Below are positions 26,856 to 36,395 of a DNA stretch of 64,000 nucleotides, in pieces. The translations under genes were made by a program, and so were the position numbers. Below the pieces are notes generated by a model, which made no database searches, was not told the DNA's origin, and worked only from the letters and a program-made list of their open reading frames with translations. The first letter of the stretch is position 1; each line of letters opens with the position of its first letter. Source of the stretch: Blautia sp. (GTDB lineage: Bacteria; Bacillota; Clostridia; Lachnospirales; Lachnospiraceae); the NCBI GenBank assembly GCA_017475035.1, contig JAFVGK010000066.1:1-64000 (forward strand). The letters are read 5' to 3'.

Positions 26856-26962
26856 ATAATTGCATCGCCAAAAACCCGATTCTACGGATCCGATCTCATG
26901 CAAAAAAGAGCGAGTTTCATATTGCATGACCTTTTGCCGCCTGAATCATATGATTATTTCGC
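26856..26962. repeat. MITE-like inverted-repeat element, copy 2
   Basis: Shares ATTGCATCG-CAAAA, CGATTCTACGGAT, CTCATGCAAAAA, TTGCATGACCTTTTG and CGCCTGAATCAT with copy 1 (19752-19900) in the same order, but lacks about 40 bp of the middle. It lies in the leader of the signalling operon. Confidence 0.75.
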
Positions 26963-27053
26963 CAAAAGCCGGATTCCATCCGAACCCTTATTGAAATAAA
27001 GAATTTGTACAATCTTTACAGGATTAACCAGGATTATAACAAGATTCACAAAT

Positions 27054-27082
27054 ATTATAGACAATCCGTATAAGAAATGCAA
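27054..27082 (-). promoter_or_regulatory. predicted sigma-A promoter of the signalling operon
   Basis: TTGCAT (27082-27077), 17-bp spacer, TATAAT (27059-27054), minus strand. It leaves a leader of about 245 bases containing the MITE-like copy 2. Confidence 0.6.
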
Positions 27083-27105
27083 GTGAAACGGAATGATATA
27101 AGACT

Positions 27106-27645
27106 TCAGATATATCTTTTTCCCAATTCCTTCAGGCGTTTTTTGCGTTCCGGATAATCGGGAAAGACAGATGCAACAATTGCCCAAAAACGGGGTGAGT
27201 GATTCATTTCCTTAAGATGCGCGAGTTCATGAACCACAACGTAATCCAGAAGCTCCTCCGGCATCAGGACAAGTTTCCAGTTAAAGTTCAGATTGCCCTT
27301 CGAACTGCAGCTTCCCCAGCGGGTCTTCTGTTCACGAATAGTGATGCGGCCAGGATTCACGCCCATGATTTCGGAATAATACGCTGTCTTTTGAGGGAAA
27401 ATGCTTTTTGCCTTCAAAATGCCTTCCTTCCTCATCTGTTCCGTGATTTCGATCCGGTCTTTTTTCCGGTGCCGCATCTGTTCCTGACATTTTTTTATCC
27501 ATTCATAGTGCTTTCTTATTAACGCTTCAATTTCTTTCTTTTCCGTTCTATAAGGCGCCTTGACGACAAGAACTCCATCCGAATCGATGGATAGCGATAT
27601 GGTTTTTCTCCTGGAAAAAATCAAAGTATAATACATGGATTCCAC
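27106..27645 (-). CDS. YgjP-like (DUF45) zinc metallopeptidase
   Basis: A protein of about 179 residues ending in the zinc motif VVHELAHLKEMNHSPRFW (HExxH plus a downstream His), preceded by the family segment TRWGSCSSKGNLNFNWKL. DUF45 proteins are predicted cytoplasmic metallopeptidases of unclear substrate. The start is uncertain: TTG 27651 is only two bases from AGAAGG, GTG 27645 is eight bases away and is used here, and ATG 27636 is also possible. The gene stands alone between the signalling operon and tRNA-Lys. Confidence 0.8.
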   Translation of the reverse strand: MESMYYTLIFSRRKTISLSIDSDGVLVVKAPYRTEKKEIEALIRKHYEWIKKCQEQMRHRKKDRIEITEQMRKEGILKAKSIFPQKTAYYSEIMGVNPGRITIREQKTRWGSCSSKGNLNFNWKLVLMPEELLDYVVVHELAHLKEMNHSPRFWAIVASVFPDYPERKKRLKELGKRYI

Positions 27646-27788
27646 AGGCAATCCCTTCTTTCCTTTTCATCCATCTGTCGCAGCAGCTTTTCAGGTTCCG
27701 GCCTGGTCTGCCCGGTATTTCGCCGCCAGAGGAAAAAGATCCGTTTCTTTCTGCCGGATTCATTTTTGACAGTTCCTTTGGGCAACGC

Positions 27789-27836
27789 AAAAAAAATCAC
27801 CGCCCCCACAGCTTACAGCTGCAAAAACAGTGATTT
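27789..27836 (-). terminator. intrinsic terminator after tRNA-Lys
   Basis: Outer stem AAATCAC/GTGATTT (27794-27800 with 27830-27836), inner CAGCT/AGCTG, then eight T on the minus strand, a few bases after the tRNA 3' end. Confidence 0.75.
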
Positions 27837-27839
27837 AAG

Positions 27840-27912
27840 TGCGCCCTCAGGGGCTCGAACCCTGGACACCCTGATTAAGAGTCAGGTGCTCTACCAACTG
27901 AGCTAAGGGCGC
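27840..27912 (-). tRNA. tRNA-Lys (anticodon CTT)
   Basis: A 73-base cloverleaf on the minus strand. The acceptor stem is GCGCCCT with AGGGCGC, the D-arm is TAGCTCAGTTGGTAGAGCA, and the anticodon stem CCTGA/TCAGG holds the loop CTCTTAA, giving anticodon CTT. The T-arm has GGTTCGAGCCC. The discriminator is A and CCA is not encoded. Confidence 0.95.
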
Positions 27913-27950
27913 TCTTCATATGATTCCGATGTGCTTTCGGAACATGATGT

Positions 27951-27979
27951 ATTATACTCAAATGAATCTCTTCTGTCAA
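27951..27979 (-). promoter_or_regulatory. consensus sigma-A promoter of tRNA-Lys
   Basis: Perfect TTGACA (27979-27974), 17-bp spacer, perfect TATAAT (27956-27951), minus strand, ending about 38 bp before the tRNA. Confidence 0.85.
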
Positions 27980-28183
27980 GAAAAATATAAAAAAATATTG
28001 CACATTTTTCTGTGGAGTATAATTGTCTGATTTGTTTATCCTGTATATATTTTAGATGAGAAACAACTAATAACAGATCGGCCAAGCCTCACCTGTTCCT
28101 TTGGAATGAATCCAAAAGGATCCACACCCAAAGCCGGCCTTGCAATGGAAGGAGGACGTAAGGCAAGCCCTCCTCCCCCCATT

Positions 28184-28246
28184 GTGAAGTTTTGTACGCT
28201 AAATCAAAGACCATGGATGACTATATTTAGCAGCCGTGCCTGATTC
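28184..28246 (-). repeat. partial dispersed leader element, copy G
   Basis: On the minus strand it reads GGCTGCTAAATATAGTCATCC...GCGTACAAAACTTC, the right two thirds of the element, followed by a GGGGGGAGGAGGG ribosome-site-like run but no convincing gene. It lies just after the stop of the antiporter operon's last gene. The remaining 27980-28183 sequence contains only a small hairpin and no recognisable gene. Confidence 0.65.
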
Positions 28247-28251
28247 CTTCT

Positions 28252-30435
28252 TCAAAAGCAAAAGATAATCACACCGAGGATAACCAGAATACCGATGCAG
28301 GTCATCATCAATGCAAAAGAGAAATTCCGCAGAATCGGCGTTGCCGCGTCATTGACTTCTTCCTGCAGGATCATCCAGCCGGAGACTTTCACATCGTCAT
28401 CCGTACGTATTTTTTTCTCTCTCGCAACAGTGCGGCGGATCAACACAATCAACGCATCCAGACTGGTCGTAAATACCCTGCCGATAAAGTTCGACGCCCA
28501 CATGACTGCTTTGGAAAGCGGAATCAGCACTCTGTTTTCTCCAAAGAAAGAAGCGATTGCTTTACCTCCGGTCAGACTCCCCTTGCAAGCCGTGATCAAA
28601 AGCTTCTGTTCTGCCGCCACCGAAGCAAATTTCTTTCCGGCTGCCAGAACAGCTTTGCAGACGGGAATCAAAACCGTATGCTCCGCATAAATCGCGACCA
28701 CATCTCCAAAGAAATCCGGGAGATAACGCGTCAGCACCGGTCTGTAAACCAGATCCTCCAGATCCAGCTTTTCAGGCCAGAGATTGACATAGGAACCGTT
28801 TCGGAAGAGAACCCTGCGAACAAACAGCACATAAACAGCTCCGCCGATAGCCAGCGATATCGCGCTGCCGGACAGATTGACCAGTGAAAAGGCATGAAAA
28901 TGAGCGATCTCATGATATGGGATCTCCAGGATCGGAACGCCGGTATAGTTCATCATGAAAGCAGCCAGCTTCTTCATCACAAACGGATTTCCCAGAATCA
29001 CCATAAGCAAAGAAGAACCGAAGATCGCCGCGGTACTTGCCGTATTCATGCATCGGGCATCCGAATCAAATTCTGCCTGTCTGGTGGGATGCTTCTGTAT
29101 AAAGACCGCAATGAAAAGCTTCAGCATATAGGCAAAGGTCATCCCGCCCGTAAAGAGGAAAACCCACTCTGCCACATGTAAAAATACTGCAAGCCGGGCA
29201 AGATGATGTGCGCCTTCCACAATTCCTTCATGCAGAAGTGTTTTACTGATATAACCGTTAAAAAGAGGAACACCACTGATGCCCAGCGCGCCAAGGGCAA
29301 ATGCGATCTTTAAAAACAGCTTATTGCGCCCGTAGCCCCGGATATCATCCAACGTCAGAGTCTCAAGATTCATTACCACAACGCCTGCTGCCATAAAGAG
29401 CACCAGCTTGATCAGGGAATGATTCACCATATGCAGCATCGTACCTGCCAGCGCCAGCACGACGCCTTCTTCATTGACCTCAAACAAAAGAACCGTCATA
29501 CCGATCCCTGTCAGGATGAACCCGATCTGTGACATGGACGAACAGGCCAGGGTACGTTTCAGATTTACGGAAAACAATGCCAGCAAGGCACCCAGAAACA
29601 TTGTAATCAACCCCAGAATCAACACCAGAAGGCCAAATTCCCTGATTTCCAGCATTGCCTCAAGGGTAGTCATCAAAATTCCGTAAATACCTACTTTCGT
29701 CAAAACACCGGACAACAGCGCGGAACCCGGAGAAGGCGCCACCGGATGCGCCTTTGGCAGCCATACATGAACCGGGAACATTCCTGCCTTACATCCGAAG
29801 CCAAATAAAATGCAGATGCCTGCGGCAAGAATCACGCCTTCATTCCCCGTCACCTTTACATAATCCTCTACAGACGGCGGAAGCTCCGCAAACTCCAGGG
29901 TGCCCGCAGCGTGATACAGTAAAGCCAGCCCCATAAAAAGAACCAGGCCGCCGATCACCGCAATGAACAGATAAGTATACCCGGCTTTAATCGCTCCGGG
30001 GTTCTGTTCATGGATGACCCAGGTAAAGGAGGTAAAGGACAGAATTTCGAAAAAGACAAATGTCGTCATCAGGTCTGCCGACAGCATCACGCCCTCGGTG
30101 GCTCCAAGGGTCATCAGTACAAACATATAATACCGGTTCAGTCCGTCCCTCTCATGCAGGAAATACTCCCTGGAAAAAAGAGTCGTCCCCGCCCACATCA
30201 AAGCCGTGATAATTGCGTAAACCGACCGGAATCCATCTGTGATGAAATGCAGACCGCTGCCAAATACATAAGGAATATCCAGGGACGGCTTCAGGAACGG
30301 CAGGCATAGGCTAAGCGCCAGCTCAATCGCCGTAATCGCCAGGATAAACATATCCCTGGATTTCTCTGACTCCCTCCCGGCGATATACGACGCGATCGCC
30401 GCCGCAAAGGGTAGGAATACAATCAAAATGAGCAT
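28252..30435 (-). CDS. NuoL/MrpA-like proton antiporter subunit with long C-terminal extension
   Basis: A 727-residue membrane protein. Residues 1-~520 are the antiporter core with the conserved CKAGMFPVHVWLPKAHPVAPSPGSALLSG segment and the VNHSLIKLVLFMAAG helix lysine region. The C-terminal 200 residues include a segment of three successive ~24-residue repeats (586-657) and a last membrane helix, reminiscent of the lateral helix of NuoL. It is the last of four antiporter-like subunits in this operon. It should conduct H+ or Na+ as part of an Mrp/Mbh-type complex. ATG 30435 follows GGGAGG. Confidence 0.85.
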   Translation of the reverse strand: MLILIVFLPFAAAIASYIAGRESEKSRDMFILAITAIELALSLCLPFLKPSLDIPYVFGSGLHFITDGFRSVYAIITALMWAGTTLFSREYFLHERDGLNRYYMFVLMTLGATEGVMLSADLMTTFVFFEILSFTSFTWVIHEQNPGAIKAGYTYLFIAVIGGLVLFMGLALLYHAAGTLEFAELPPSVEDYVKVTGNEGVILAAGICILFGFGCKAGMFPVHVWLPKAHPVAPSPGSALLSGVLTKVGIYGILMTTLEAMLEIREFGLLVLILGLITMFLGALLALFSVNLKRTLACSSMSQIGFILTGIGMTVLLFEVNEEGVVLALAGTMLHMVNHSLIKLVLFMAAGVVVMNLETLTLDDIRGYGRNKLFLKIAFALGALGISGVPLFNGYISKTLLHEGIVEGAHHLARLAVFLHVAEWVFLFTGGMTFAYMLKLFIAVFIQKHPTRQAEFDSDARCMNTASTAAIFGSSLLMVILGNPFVMKKLAAFMMNYTGVPILEIPYHEIAHFHAFSLVNLSGSAISLAIGGAVYVLFVRRVLFRNGSYVNLWPEKLDLEDLVYRPVLTRYLPDFFGDVVAIYAEHTVLIPVCKAVLAAGKKFASVAAEQKLLITACKGSLTGGKAIASFFGENRVLIPLSKAVMWASNFIGRVFTTSLDALIVLIRRTVAREKKIRTDDDVKVSGWMILQEEVNDAATPILRNFSFALMMTCIGILVILGVIIFCF

Positions 30436-30564
30436 GAATCAGCCTCCCATTATTCGTGATACCAGAACATCTTCCCGTCCGGTACGGATATATCGTATTA
30501 TTTCCTGTTCATGCCCCGCGTGTCCCGGCACGGCAGTCACGGAAACAGATCCGGGCATCAGGTG

Positions 30565-32037
30565 TCATGGATTTACAACCCCCACAACGGAACCGATCAG
30601 CCGCAGGACACCGCCCGGCCACATACCGAAAGCATAGGTAAAAAACACAAACAGGCCCATCGGAACAAGCATGAGGAGTCCCGGCTCACTGATCTTTTCC
30701 CCATGGGCAAATCTGTCCTGTCCCTTGGGCGGGAAAAACGCTCTCACACTGATGGTCAACGTATAGATCGAGCACAAAACGGCAGAAATAATCAGGCAGA
30801 CCACTCCAACAACGCCAAAACCGGTCCCTTGCTCAAGACCTGCCATGACCAGATGATATTTTGACACAAAGCCACTCGTCATCGGAAAACCGATCAATCC
30901 GATGGCGGACAGGGTGAATAATCCGAAAACCCATGGCATCTTTCTGCCCGCGCCATTTACCTCGTAAATATATGCCTTGCCCGTCTGCGTCATAAATGCG
31001 CCGGCGCACATAAAGAGCACCATTTTGATCATCCCGTGAAACAGAAGATGAGACAGTCCTCCTATAAAGCCCTGAGCTGTCATGCAGGAAAAGCCAAAAA
31101 GCATGTATGACAGATTGCTTGAAGTCGAAAACGCAAGTCTCCTCTTAAAATGTCTCTCGCGGAGGGCCTGCAAAGCGGAAAAAGCGATGGTAAAGGCCGA
31201 AAACAGTAATGCGATATTCTGCTCCCACGTTCCGGCTAACAGTTCGGTTCCACAGCTGTAATAAATCAGCCGCATCACAGCAAACGCCCCGGAGTTTACG
31301 ACTGCCACAGCATGCAGCAGGGAGGTCACCGGAGTCGGGGCAATAGAAGCAGTCGGCAGCCAGTCATACAAGGGAAATACGGCGGCCTTCGTACCAAAGC
31401 CAAAAAAGCCACAGAGAAAAGCCAGCCTCAGCAGATCCTTGTCATAGTTTCCCGCAAGGCTTCCGCCGAGGATAAAGACGCCCTCATTTCCATTCAGCGT
31501 AACTAAAATGACAGCCACAAAGGCAAGCGCCGCTCCGACCAGAAGATAAGCCGCATATTTCTGGGCAGCATAAATGCTGTCACGATCCCGGTAATGAATC
31601 ACTAAAGGCAGCGTAACAAGCGTCAGCATCTCATAGAAAACAAACATGGTGACGATGCTGGCAGAAAAGGCAAGCCCAAGGGTAATGCCGTAGGTCATCA
31701 GGTAAAAAGAAAAGAAGGAATTTTTATGATGCTCATGCTCCATATAGGCATAACCATACAGAAGCAGAAAGGGCCACATGACCGAAACCATCCCGGCAAA
31801 AATCATAGCCGGAACGTCCACGCAAAAGTCGATCGAAAAGCCCTGCACAAAGCGGTACAGAGTATATACCCCTGTCGGCCCGTGCAAAAGGATTACCCAC
31901 ACGTAGATGCTGGTCACGCAGGCCGAGGCAAGCAAAAAAATGCGCCTCGTCCGCTCCTCCATTTCATGCTGGGAATACAAAAGCAGTCCGCAGGCAATGG
32001 GGAGCAGAATCGGGATCAAAACCATCTGCGGATTCAA
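30565..32037 (-). CDS. NuoM/MrpD-like proton antiporter subunit
   Basis: A 490-residue protein with about 13-14 membrane helices and the antiporter core GTKAAVFPLYDWLPTASIAPTPVTSLLHA plus HLLFHGMIKMVLFMCAG. TTG 32037 is the likely start: GGAGG lies six bases upstream, and it overlaps the stop of the preceding subunit (32034); ATG 32025 is an alternative. The gap to the next gene (130 bp) holds no recognisable feature. Confidence 0.85.
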   Translation of the reverse strand: MNPQMVLIPILLPIACGLLLYSQHEMEERTRRIFLLASACVTSIYVWVILLHGPTGVYTLYRFVQGFSIDFCVDVPAMIFAGMVSVMWPFLLLYGYAYMEHEHHKNSFFSFYLMTYGITLGLAFSASIVTMFVFYEMLTLVTLPLVIHYRDRDSIYAAQKYAAYLLVGAALAFVAVILVTLNGNEGVFILGGSLAGNYDKDLLRLAFLCGFFGFGTKAAVFPLYDWLPTASIAPTPVTSLLHAVAVVNSGAFAVMRLIYYSCGTELLAGTWEQNIALLFSAFTIAFSALQALRERHFKRRLAFSTSSNLSYMLFGFSCMTAQGFIGGLSHLLFHGMIKMVLFMCAGAFMTQTGKAYIYEVNGAGRKMPWVFGLFTLSAIGLIGFPMTSGFVSKYHLVMAGLEQGTGFGVVGVVCLIISAVLCSIYTLTISVRAFFPPKGQDRFAHGEKISEPGLLMLVPMGLFVFFTYAFGMWPGGVLRLIGSVVGVVNP

Positions 32038-33476
32038 AACAGCACCTCCACAATACTGCCGCCAAAGACACCGACGAGCAGAGAAACGGTACACAGACAA
32101 ATCATCGGAATCGTCATCAGACGGGTCGGTTCTGCAGGCTCCAACGCGGATCCGTCAAAATCCTTCCCGGGGAAGAAGGCGTCAATCACAATCGGAAGCA
32201 GATAACCTGCCGTCAGAAGGGCTGAGATAAGCAGCATAACCGGAGCGGCAATCGCGAACCCACCCGGCGCGTTTCCGATCGCCGCGCCTGCGATCAGCCA
32301 TTTACTTGTGAATCCGCCCAGCGGCGGTATGCCTACCAGGGAAAGACCTGCAATCAAAAAGCACCACATTGTTACCGGCATCTGTCTGCCGATCCCCTTC
32401 AGGCTGTCCACGTCCCGGACTCCCAGCTTATAGATAAAGATACCGGCGACAAGGAAGAGCGTTCCCTTTGCGCTCGCGTGAGCCATCATATGGACAAGCC
32501 CGCCGCGAAGACCGTCCAGGGAAAGCGTAGACAGTGCCAGCATAATATAAGAAATCTGGCTGACTGTGGAATATGCCAGCCTTTTTTTCAGAATCTTTTC
32601 CTTAAAAGCCATCATGGATCCCATGAAGATCGTCAGCATCGCCAGACACATCCACAAGGTCTGTACCCACGTTCCACGTAAGGCATCCACGCCAACGGAA
32701 AAATAAATCAGGCGAATAACGGCAACGATGCCGGCCTTGGCAATGACGCCTGACAGCAATGCGGATGCCGGTGCCGGCGCAATCGGATGTGCAGCCGGAA
32801 GCCAGCCATGCATCGGATACATACCGGCTTTGGTGCCAAAACCAATCAGCGCCGCAAAAATGGCAAACAGAAAAGCCCCTTCATGGCCGGCCAATGCCGT
32901 TCGATCCAGAAAGCCTCCCAGGACAAAAGCTCTTTCGCCGCTGCCGTAATAATATGTAAAGAACACTCCCAATAAGCCAAGCAAAGCACCTGCGATGGAG
33001 TAAAACAGATATTTTACGGCAGCCTTGATGGATTCCTCTGTCTTTTCGTGCAAAACCAGCGGAACCGAAGTCAAAGTAGCCAGTTCAAAGCACAGATACA
33101 AGGTGACAAGATTTCCGGAAGCGCAGACGGCAATCATGGCTCCCATTGACAGGAAATAAAAGGCAAAGAACGAATCAACCTCCTCTTCCATCGTCATATA
33201 TTCATAGGCATAAAATGTCACCGCCGTATAAAGGATCAGCACTGCTGCCGCGGCAAAACGTCCGACGCCGTCGAAGGCAAACAGAAACGTAACATTCTTT
33301 GAAAACACAAAAAGGGTTAAGGGACGGCTGAAGGCAATCGCGAGAATGCCGAAAAAATCAGTCAGCATGACAACCAGCGTATAGGCGTCATTGCGCTTCT
33401 TCCCCTCCGGAAATTTCTTCAGGGCTACATACACTCCCGCAACAGCGGGAAATAAGACAGCCAGCATCGTCAACAT
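32034..33476 (-). CDS. NuoM/MrpD-like proton antiporter subunit
   Basis: A 480-residue membrane protein with the core segment GTKAGMYPMHGWLPAAHPIAPAPASALLSGVIAKAG and HMMAHASAKGTLFLVAG. It is third in the run of four antiporter-like subunits, distinct in sequence from its neighbours, so not a recent duplicate. ATG 33476 follows AAAGGAG. Confidence 0.85.
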   Translation of the reverse strand: MLTMLAVLFPAVAGVYVALKKFPEGKKRNDAYTLVVMLTDFFGILAIAFSRPLTLFVFSKNVTFLFAFDGVGRFAAAAVLILYTAVTFYAYEYMTMEEEVDSFFAFYFLSMGAMIAVCASGNLVTLYLCFELATLTSVPLVLHEKTEESIKAAVKYLFYSIAGALLGLLGVFFTYYYGSGERAFVLGGFLDRTALAGHEGAFLFAIFAALIGFGTKAGMYPMHGWLPAAHPIAPAPASALLSGVIAKAGIVAVIRLIYFSVGVDALRGTWVQTLWMCLAMLTIFMGSMMAFKEKILKKRLAYSTVSQISYIMLALSTLSLDGLRGGLVHMMAHASAKGTLFLVAGIFIYKLGVRDVDSLKGIGRQMPVTMWCFLIAGLSLVGIPPLGGFTSKWLIAGAAIGNAPGGFAIAAPVMLLISALLTAGYLLPIVIDAFFPGKDFDGSALEPAEPTRLMTIPMICLCTVSLLVGVFGGSIVEVLF

Positions 33477-33536
33477 CGTGGAACTCCTTTCTCTATGTCA
33501 GGCATCGGCTTAAGAGGTTTACAGATCCGCATCAGC

Positions 33537-35054
33537 TCATCCCAGCATTGCGAGACCTGCCTGAATCCATCCTACTGCAGCCCAGGAAAATACTCCCAGG
33601 AAAAAGTTCATCAGACTGAGTACAATCATCGGAAGAAGATAATCCATGTGATGGAATGTTCTTGTCTTAAAGGCGCCCGGCAAAGCCGCCTTTTGTTCTT
33701 CTGACGGTTCTATGTATATCAGAAGCAAGGTCCGGATAAAATAGAGCGCATTCAGCAGGGAACTGACTGCCAGAACAAGAAGCACCGCAAAAACAATATC
33801 TTTTTGTCCCGTATCCACAGCTGCCACGCCAAAAAGAATTTTGGATGCAAACCCCGCGAAAATCGGCAGTCCGACCATGGACAATGCGCCAATACCAAAA
33901 GCCTTGCCGGCATCCCGGTCACGCAGCGCGCTCCCCCGGAGATTTCTGAACAAAAGACTGCCGCCGGATACTTCAGCCAGGCGCGGCGTCGTCAAAAAAA
34001 TCTGCGATTTCGTCACGGCATGAGCCAGGATATGGAAGACCGCCGCTGTATATCCGGCTGTGCCTCCGATGCCGATTCCCATAAAAATATATCCGATCTG
34101 CGCCGCAGAAGAAAAAGCAGCCATCCTGTTGATATTGTCGGCACGGATCGCAGCTACGGATCCAAAGACAATCCCGCACATTCCCAGGATCATCAAAACC
34201 CTGCCAAGCGGAAGCCTTTCCAATACATCCCATCCCGCCACACGGCAATAAATCTTGATCAGAAGAAATATATAGGCCTTGGAAACCAATGCGGACAGCA
34301 GGGAGGCCGATGTTGGGGTCGCCCTTCCGTAGGTGTCCGGCATCCAGTAGTGAAATGGGAACAGACCGCTTTTGATGGAAAGGCCGATTGTCACGATGCC
34401 AAGGGCAACGGAAAGCACAGGAATATTCCGCGAATCCAGAATAAGCTCCGCAATCGCGTCATGCATCGGTACCATCAGGAGATTTCCCGTGATATTATAT
34501 AATAACACAACTCCCAGAAGGAACAGACCGGATCCCAGCAGATTCAGAATCATATATCGCATTGCCGCCAGGGTCGTCCGGCCGATTTCCCTGACAATCA
34601 ATACGCCGATACTGCTCAGCGTCAGAATTTCCACAAAAACATAGCCTGTAAAAATATCATTTGTGTAGATGAGAGCCAACAGCGCAGCCGTCATCAGATT
34701 TACCAGACCGTAATACAGATTCACCTTGCTTTCATCCAGATCTTCCTTCACAAAACGTCCGCCGGCGAGGATGGAGCAAAGCATCACGATCAGAAAAACC
34801 AGGGCAAGAAGAGCCTCCAGGACGCCCATACGGATTTCGTTTCCCCAGGGCGCGGGAAATTCCCCCATCACATAGGTAAATGCCTGTCCTGCCCGCAATG
34901 TCATCCGCAGCACCGCAGCGGAAAAGACAATCAGAATCCCTTCCAGAATTATAGTGTACAGCTTAGCCGTCTTTCCCGAAAGCAGCATGCACAGTGCTCC
35001 GGAAAACAGGCTTAACATGATCGCAAAAAGCGGAAAATTCCACACAAATCCCAA
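33537..35054 (-). CDS. MrpD/MbhH-like cation antiporter subunit
   Basis: A 505-residue membrane protein with the D-subunit core SIKSGLFPFHYWMPDTYGRATPTSASLLSALVSKAY and HILAHAVTKSQIFL. By position, directly after the MrpC subunit, it is the MrpD/MbhH equivalent. TTG 35054 is the likely start because GGAGG precedes it and it follows the MrpC stop (35056); the frame open to 35099 overlaps mrpC. Confidence 0.87.
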   Translation of the reverse strand: MGFVWNFPLFAIMLSLFSGALCMLLSGKTAKLYTIILEGILIVFSAAVLRMTLRAGQAFTYVMGEFPAPWGNEIRMGVLEALLALVFLIVMLCSILAGGRFVKEDLDESKVNLYYGLVNLMTAALLALIYTNDIFTGYVFVEILTLSSIGVLIVREIGRTTLAAMRYMILNLLGSGLFLLGVVLLYNITGNLLMVPMHDAIAELILDSRNIPVLSVALGIVTIGLSIKSGLFPFHYWMPDTYGRATPTSASLLSALVSKAYIFLLIKIYCRVAGWDVLERLPLGRVLMILGMCGIVFGSVAAIRADNINRMAAFSSAAQIGYIFMGIGIGGTAGYTAAVFHILAHAVTKSQIFLTTPRLAEVSGGSLLFRNLRGSALRDRDAGKAFGIGALSMVGLPIFAGFASKILFGVAAVDTGQKDIVFAVLLVLAVSSLLNALYFIRTLLLIYIEPSEEQKAALPGAFKTRTFHHMDYLLPMIVLSLMNFFLGVFSWAAVGWIQAGLAMLG

Positions 35055-35055
35055 T

Positions 35056-35436
35056 TTACCTATCCTCCGTCTCATGCTTGGAGATCGCGTAAATCTCATC
35101 GATGTCCAAGGTGTGATATCGCTTGTACAGCCTCACCGTCAATGACAGGGAAAGGGCAGTCACAGACACGGAAACCACAATCCCGGTCAGAATCAGACCT
35201 GCGGGTATCGGATTGATATAAGAAGAAGCCTCATAGACGCCGTCCGTCATGATCGGCGCCTTACGCCCATAGATATATCCCATCGAAGCGAGGAATAAAA
35301 ATGTGCCTGTATCCATGATATTCAGCCCGATCAGCTTCTTAAAAAGGTTGCGGTGGAATAACAGCATCGAAAAACCTATGCCGAAAAGTATGACCGCGCT
35401 CGCCTCTACATAATTATTCAGCAATGCATCAAGCAT
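35056..35436 (-). CDS. MrpC/MbhG-like subunit (NuoK family)
   Basis: A 126-residue protein with three membrane helices and the NuoK-like run GLNIMDTGTFLFLASMGY...PIPAGLILTGIVVSVSVTALSL. ATG 35436 with AGGAGACAGG upstream is preferred over the ORF start at 35511, which lies in the previous gene. It corresponds to MrpC/MnhC. Confidence 0.87.
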   Translation of the reverse strand: MLDALLNNYVEASAVILFGIGFSMLLFHRNLFKKLIGLNIMDTGTFLFLASMGYIYGRKAPIMTDGVYEASSYINPIPAGLILTGIVVSVSVTALSLSLTVRLYKRYHTLDIDEIYAISKHETEDR

Positions 35437-35450
35437 AATGACCTGTCTCC

Positions 35451-36395
35451 TCACTTTCCCCCGATACTTCCTCTGCGGTACAGACTGTAGAAGCCAAACA
35501 TCGTACAGCACACAACCAGACCCACGGCGATATCAAGCGGGAGAATCAGTCCCCCGCTCAGGATCGTGCCCGGCCAGCCCTTCGGAATATGGTTTTCCAG
35601 CCCGTTCGCTCCCATAAAAAAGACATAGCCTTTTGCAAAGCTGTAAAAAGCAAGAGCCACGAGACTCAGCCACGAAAACAGACGCCTGGTAAAAAACCCG
35701 TCAACCCGGTCAAACCCAAATACGGCTGACATCAGGATCAGGCCCGCTCCCATGATCGCGCCGCCGGAAAAGCCGCCTCCGGGAGAATTCTGGCCGTTCA
35801 GCAGAACATACATGCCGAAAAGAAAAATAGCGGGAATCAGAACCGTACCGACCCGGTACAGAATCGGATCCCGGTACAGATCATGGTAGCGGTCATTCGC
35901 TATTTTATAATAGTCCTCATAATCCCTGCGCATATTTTTCCTGTCTCTGCCAAGGAGAACCATGACACAAAGCAGAGCCGTAAAGAGGACGTGGGATTCT
36001 CCCAGGGTATCAAACGCACGATAATCCAGAATCATCCCTGCTACGGCATTTATCGCGCCGGTCTCTTCCACTCCCTTTTCGATATATCTTGTATATACCT
36101 TTGATGCCCTCGGATTTTCCTTTCCGTAATAAGGCAGGTTTCCCACCGTATACAAGAGAACGCCGATCAGCATCACACAGCTTATAACCGCAACGATATT
36201 ATAAAGCTTCCGGAAACCTTTGTCCGTGGACCGGATAAAGCTTTTTGTCTTCTCATCCTCATCAATCTGCCGGTTGATCTCCTGCCGCTTCTGCTCCACC
36301 TTTTCGATCGGGACATCATATCCTTCGGCGGCATCCGGCATCAGGTCATAAACCTCAAAGCCGCCGTCCAGCCATTTTCGAAATCGCTCGCTCAC
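35451..36395 (-). CDS. MrpB/MbhF-type subunit fused to an MbhE-like N-terminal domain
   Basis: A 314-residue protein. The first ~60 residues are cytoplasmic and charged; a membrane pair around 75-160 includes the FDTLGESHVLFTALLCVMVLLG segment found in MbhE/MrpA C-terminal domains; the last ~140 residues are MrpB-like (YVLLNGQNSPGGGFSGGAIMGAG). GTG 36395 overlaps the preceding stop by four bases and has AAGGAGG seven bases upstream. In Mbh-type clusters these two parts are separate genes. Confidence 0.8.
   Translation of the reverse strand: MSERFRKWLDGGFEVYDLMPDAAEGYDVPIEKVEQKRQEINRQIDEDEKTKSFIRSTDKGFRKLYNIVAVISCVMLIGVLLYTVGNLPYYGKENPRASKVYTRYIEKGVEETGAINAVAGMILDYRAFDTLGESHVLFTALLCVMVLLGRDRKNMRRDYEDYYKIANDRYHDLYRDPILYRVGTVLIPAIFLFGMYVLLNGQNSPGGGFSGGAIMGAGLILMSAVFGFDRVDGFFTRRLFSWLSLVALAFYSFAKGYVFFMGANGLENHIPKGWPGTILSGGLILPLDIAVGLVVCCTMFGFYSLYRRGSIGGK

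Noticed and set aside
27548-27809. Minus-strand ORFs between the YgjP-like gene and tRNA-Lys
   Set aside because: They cross the tRNA terminator and have no ribosome site or family similarity.
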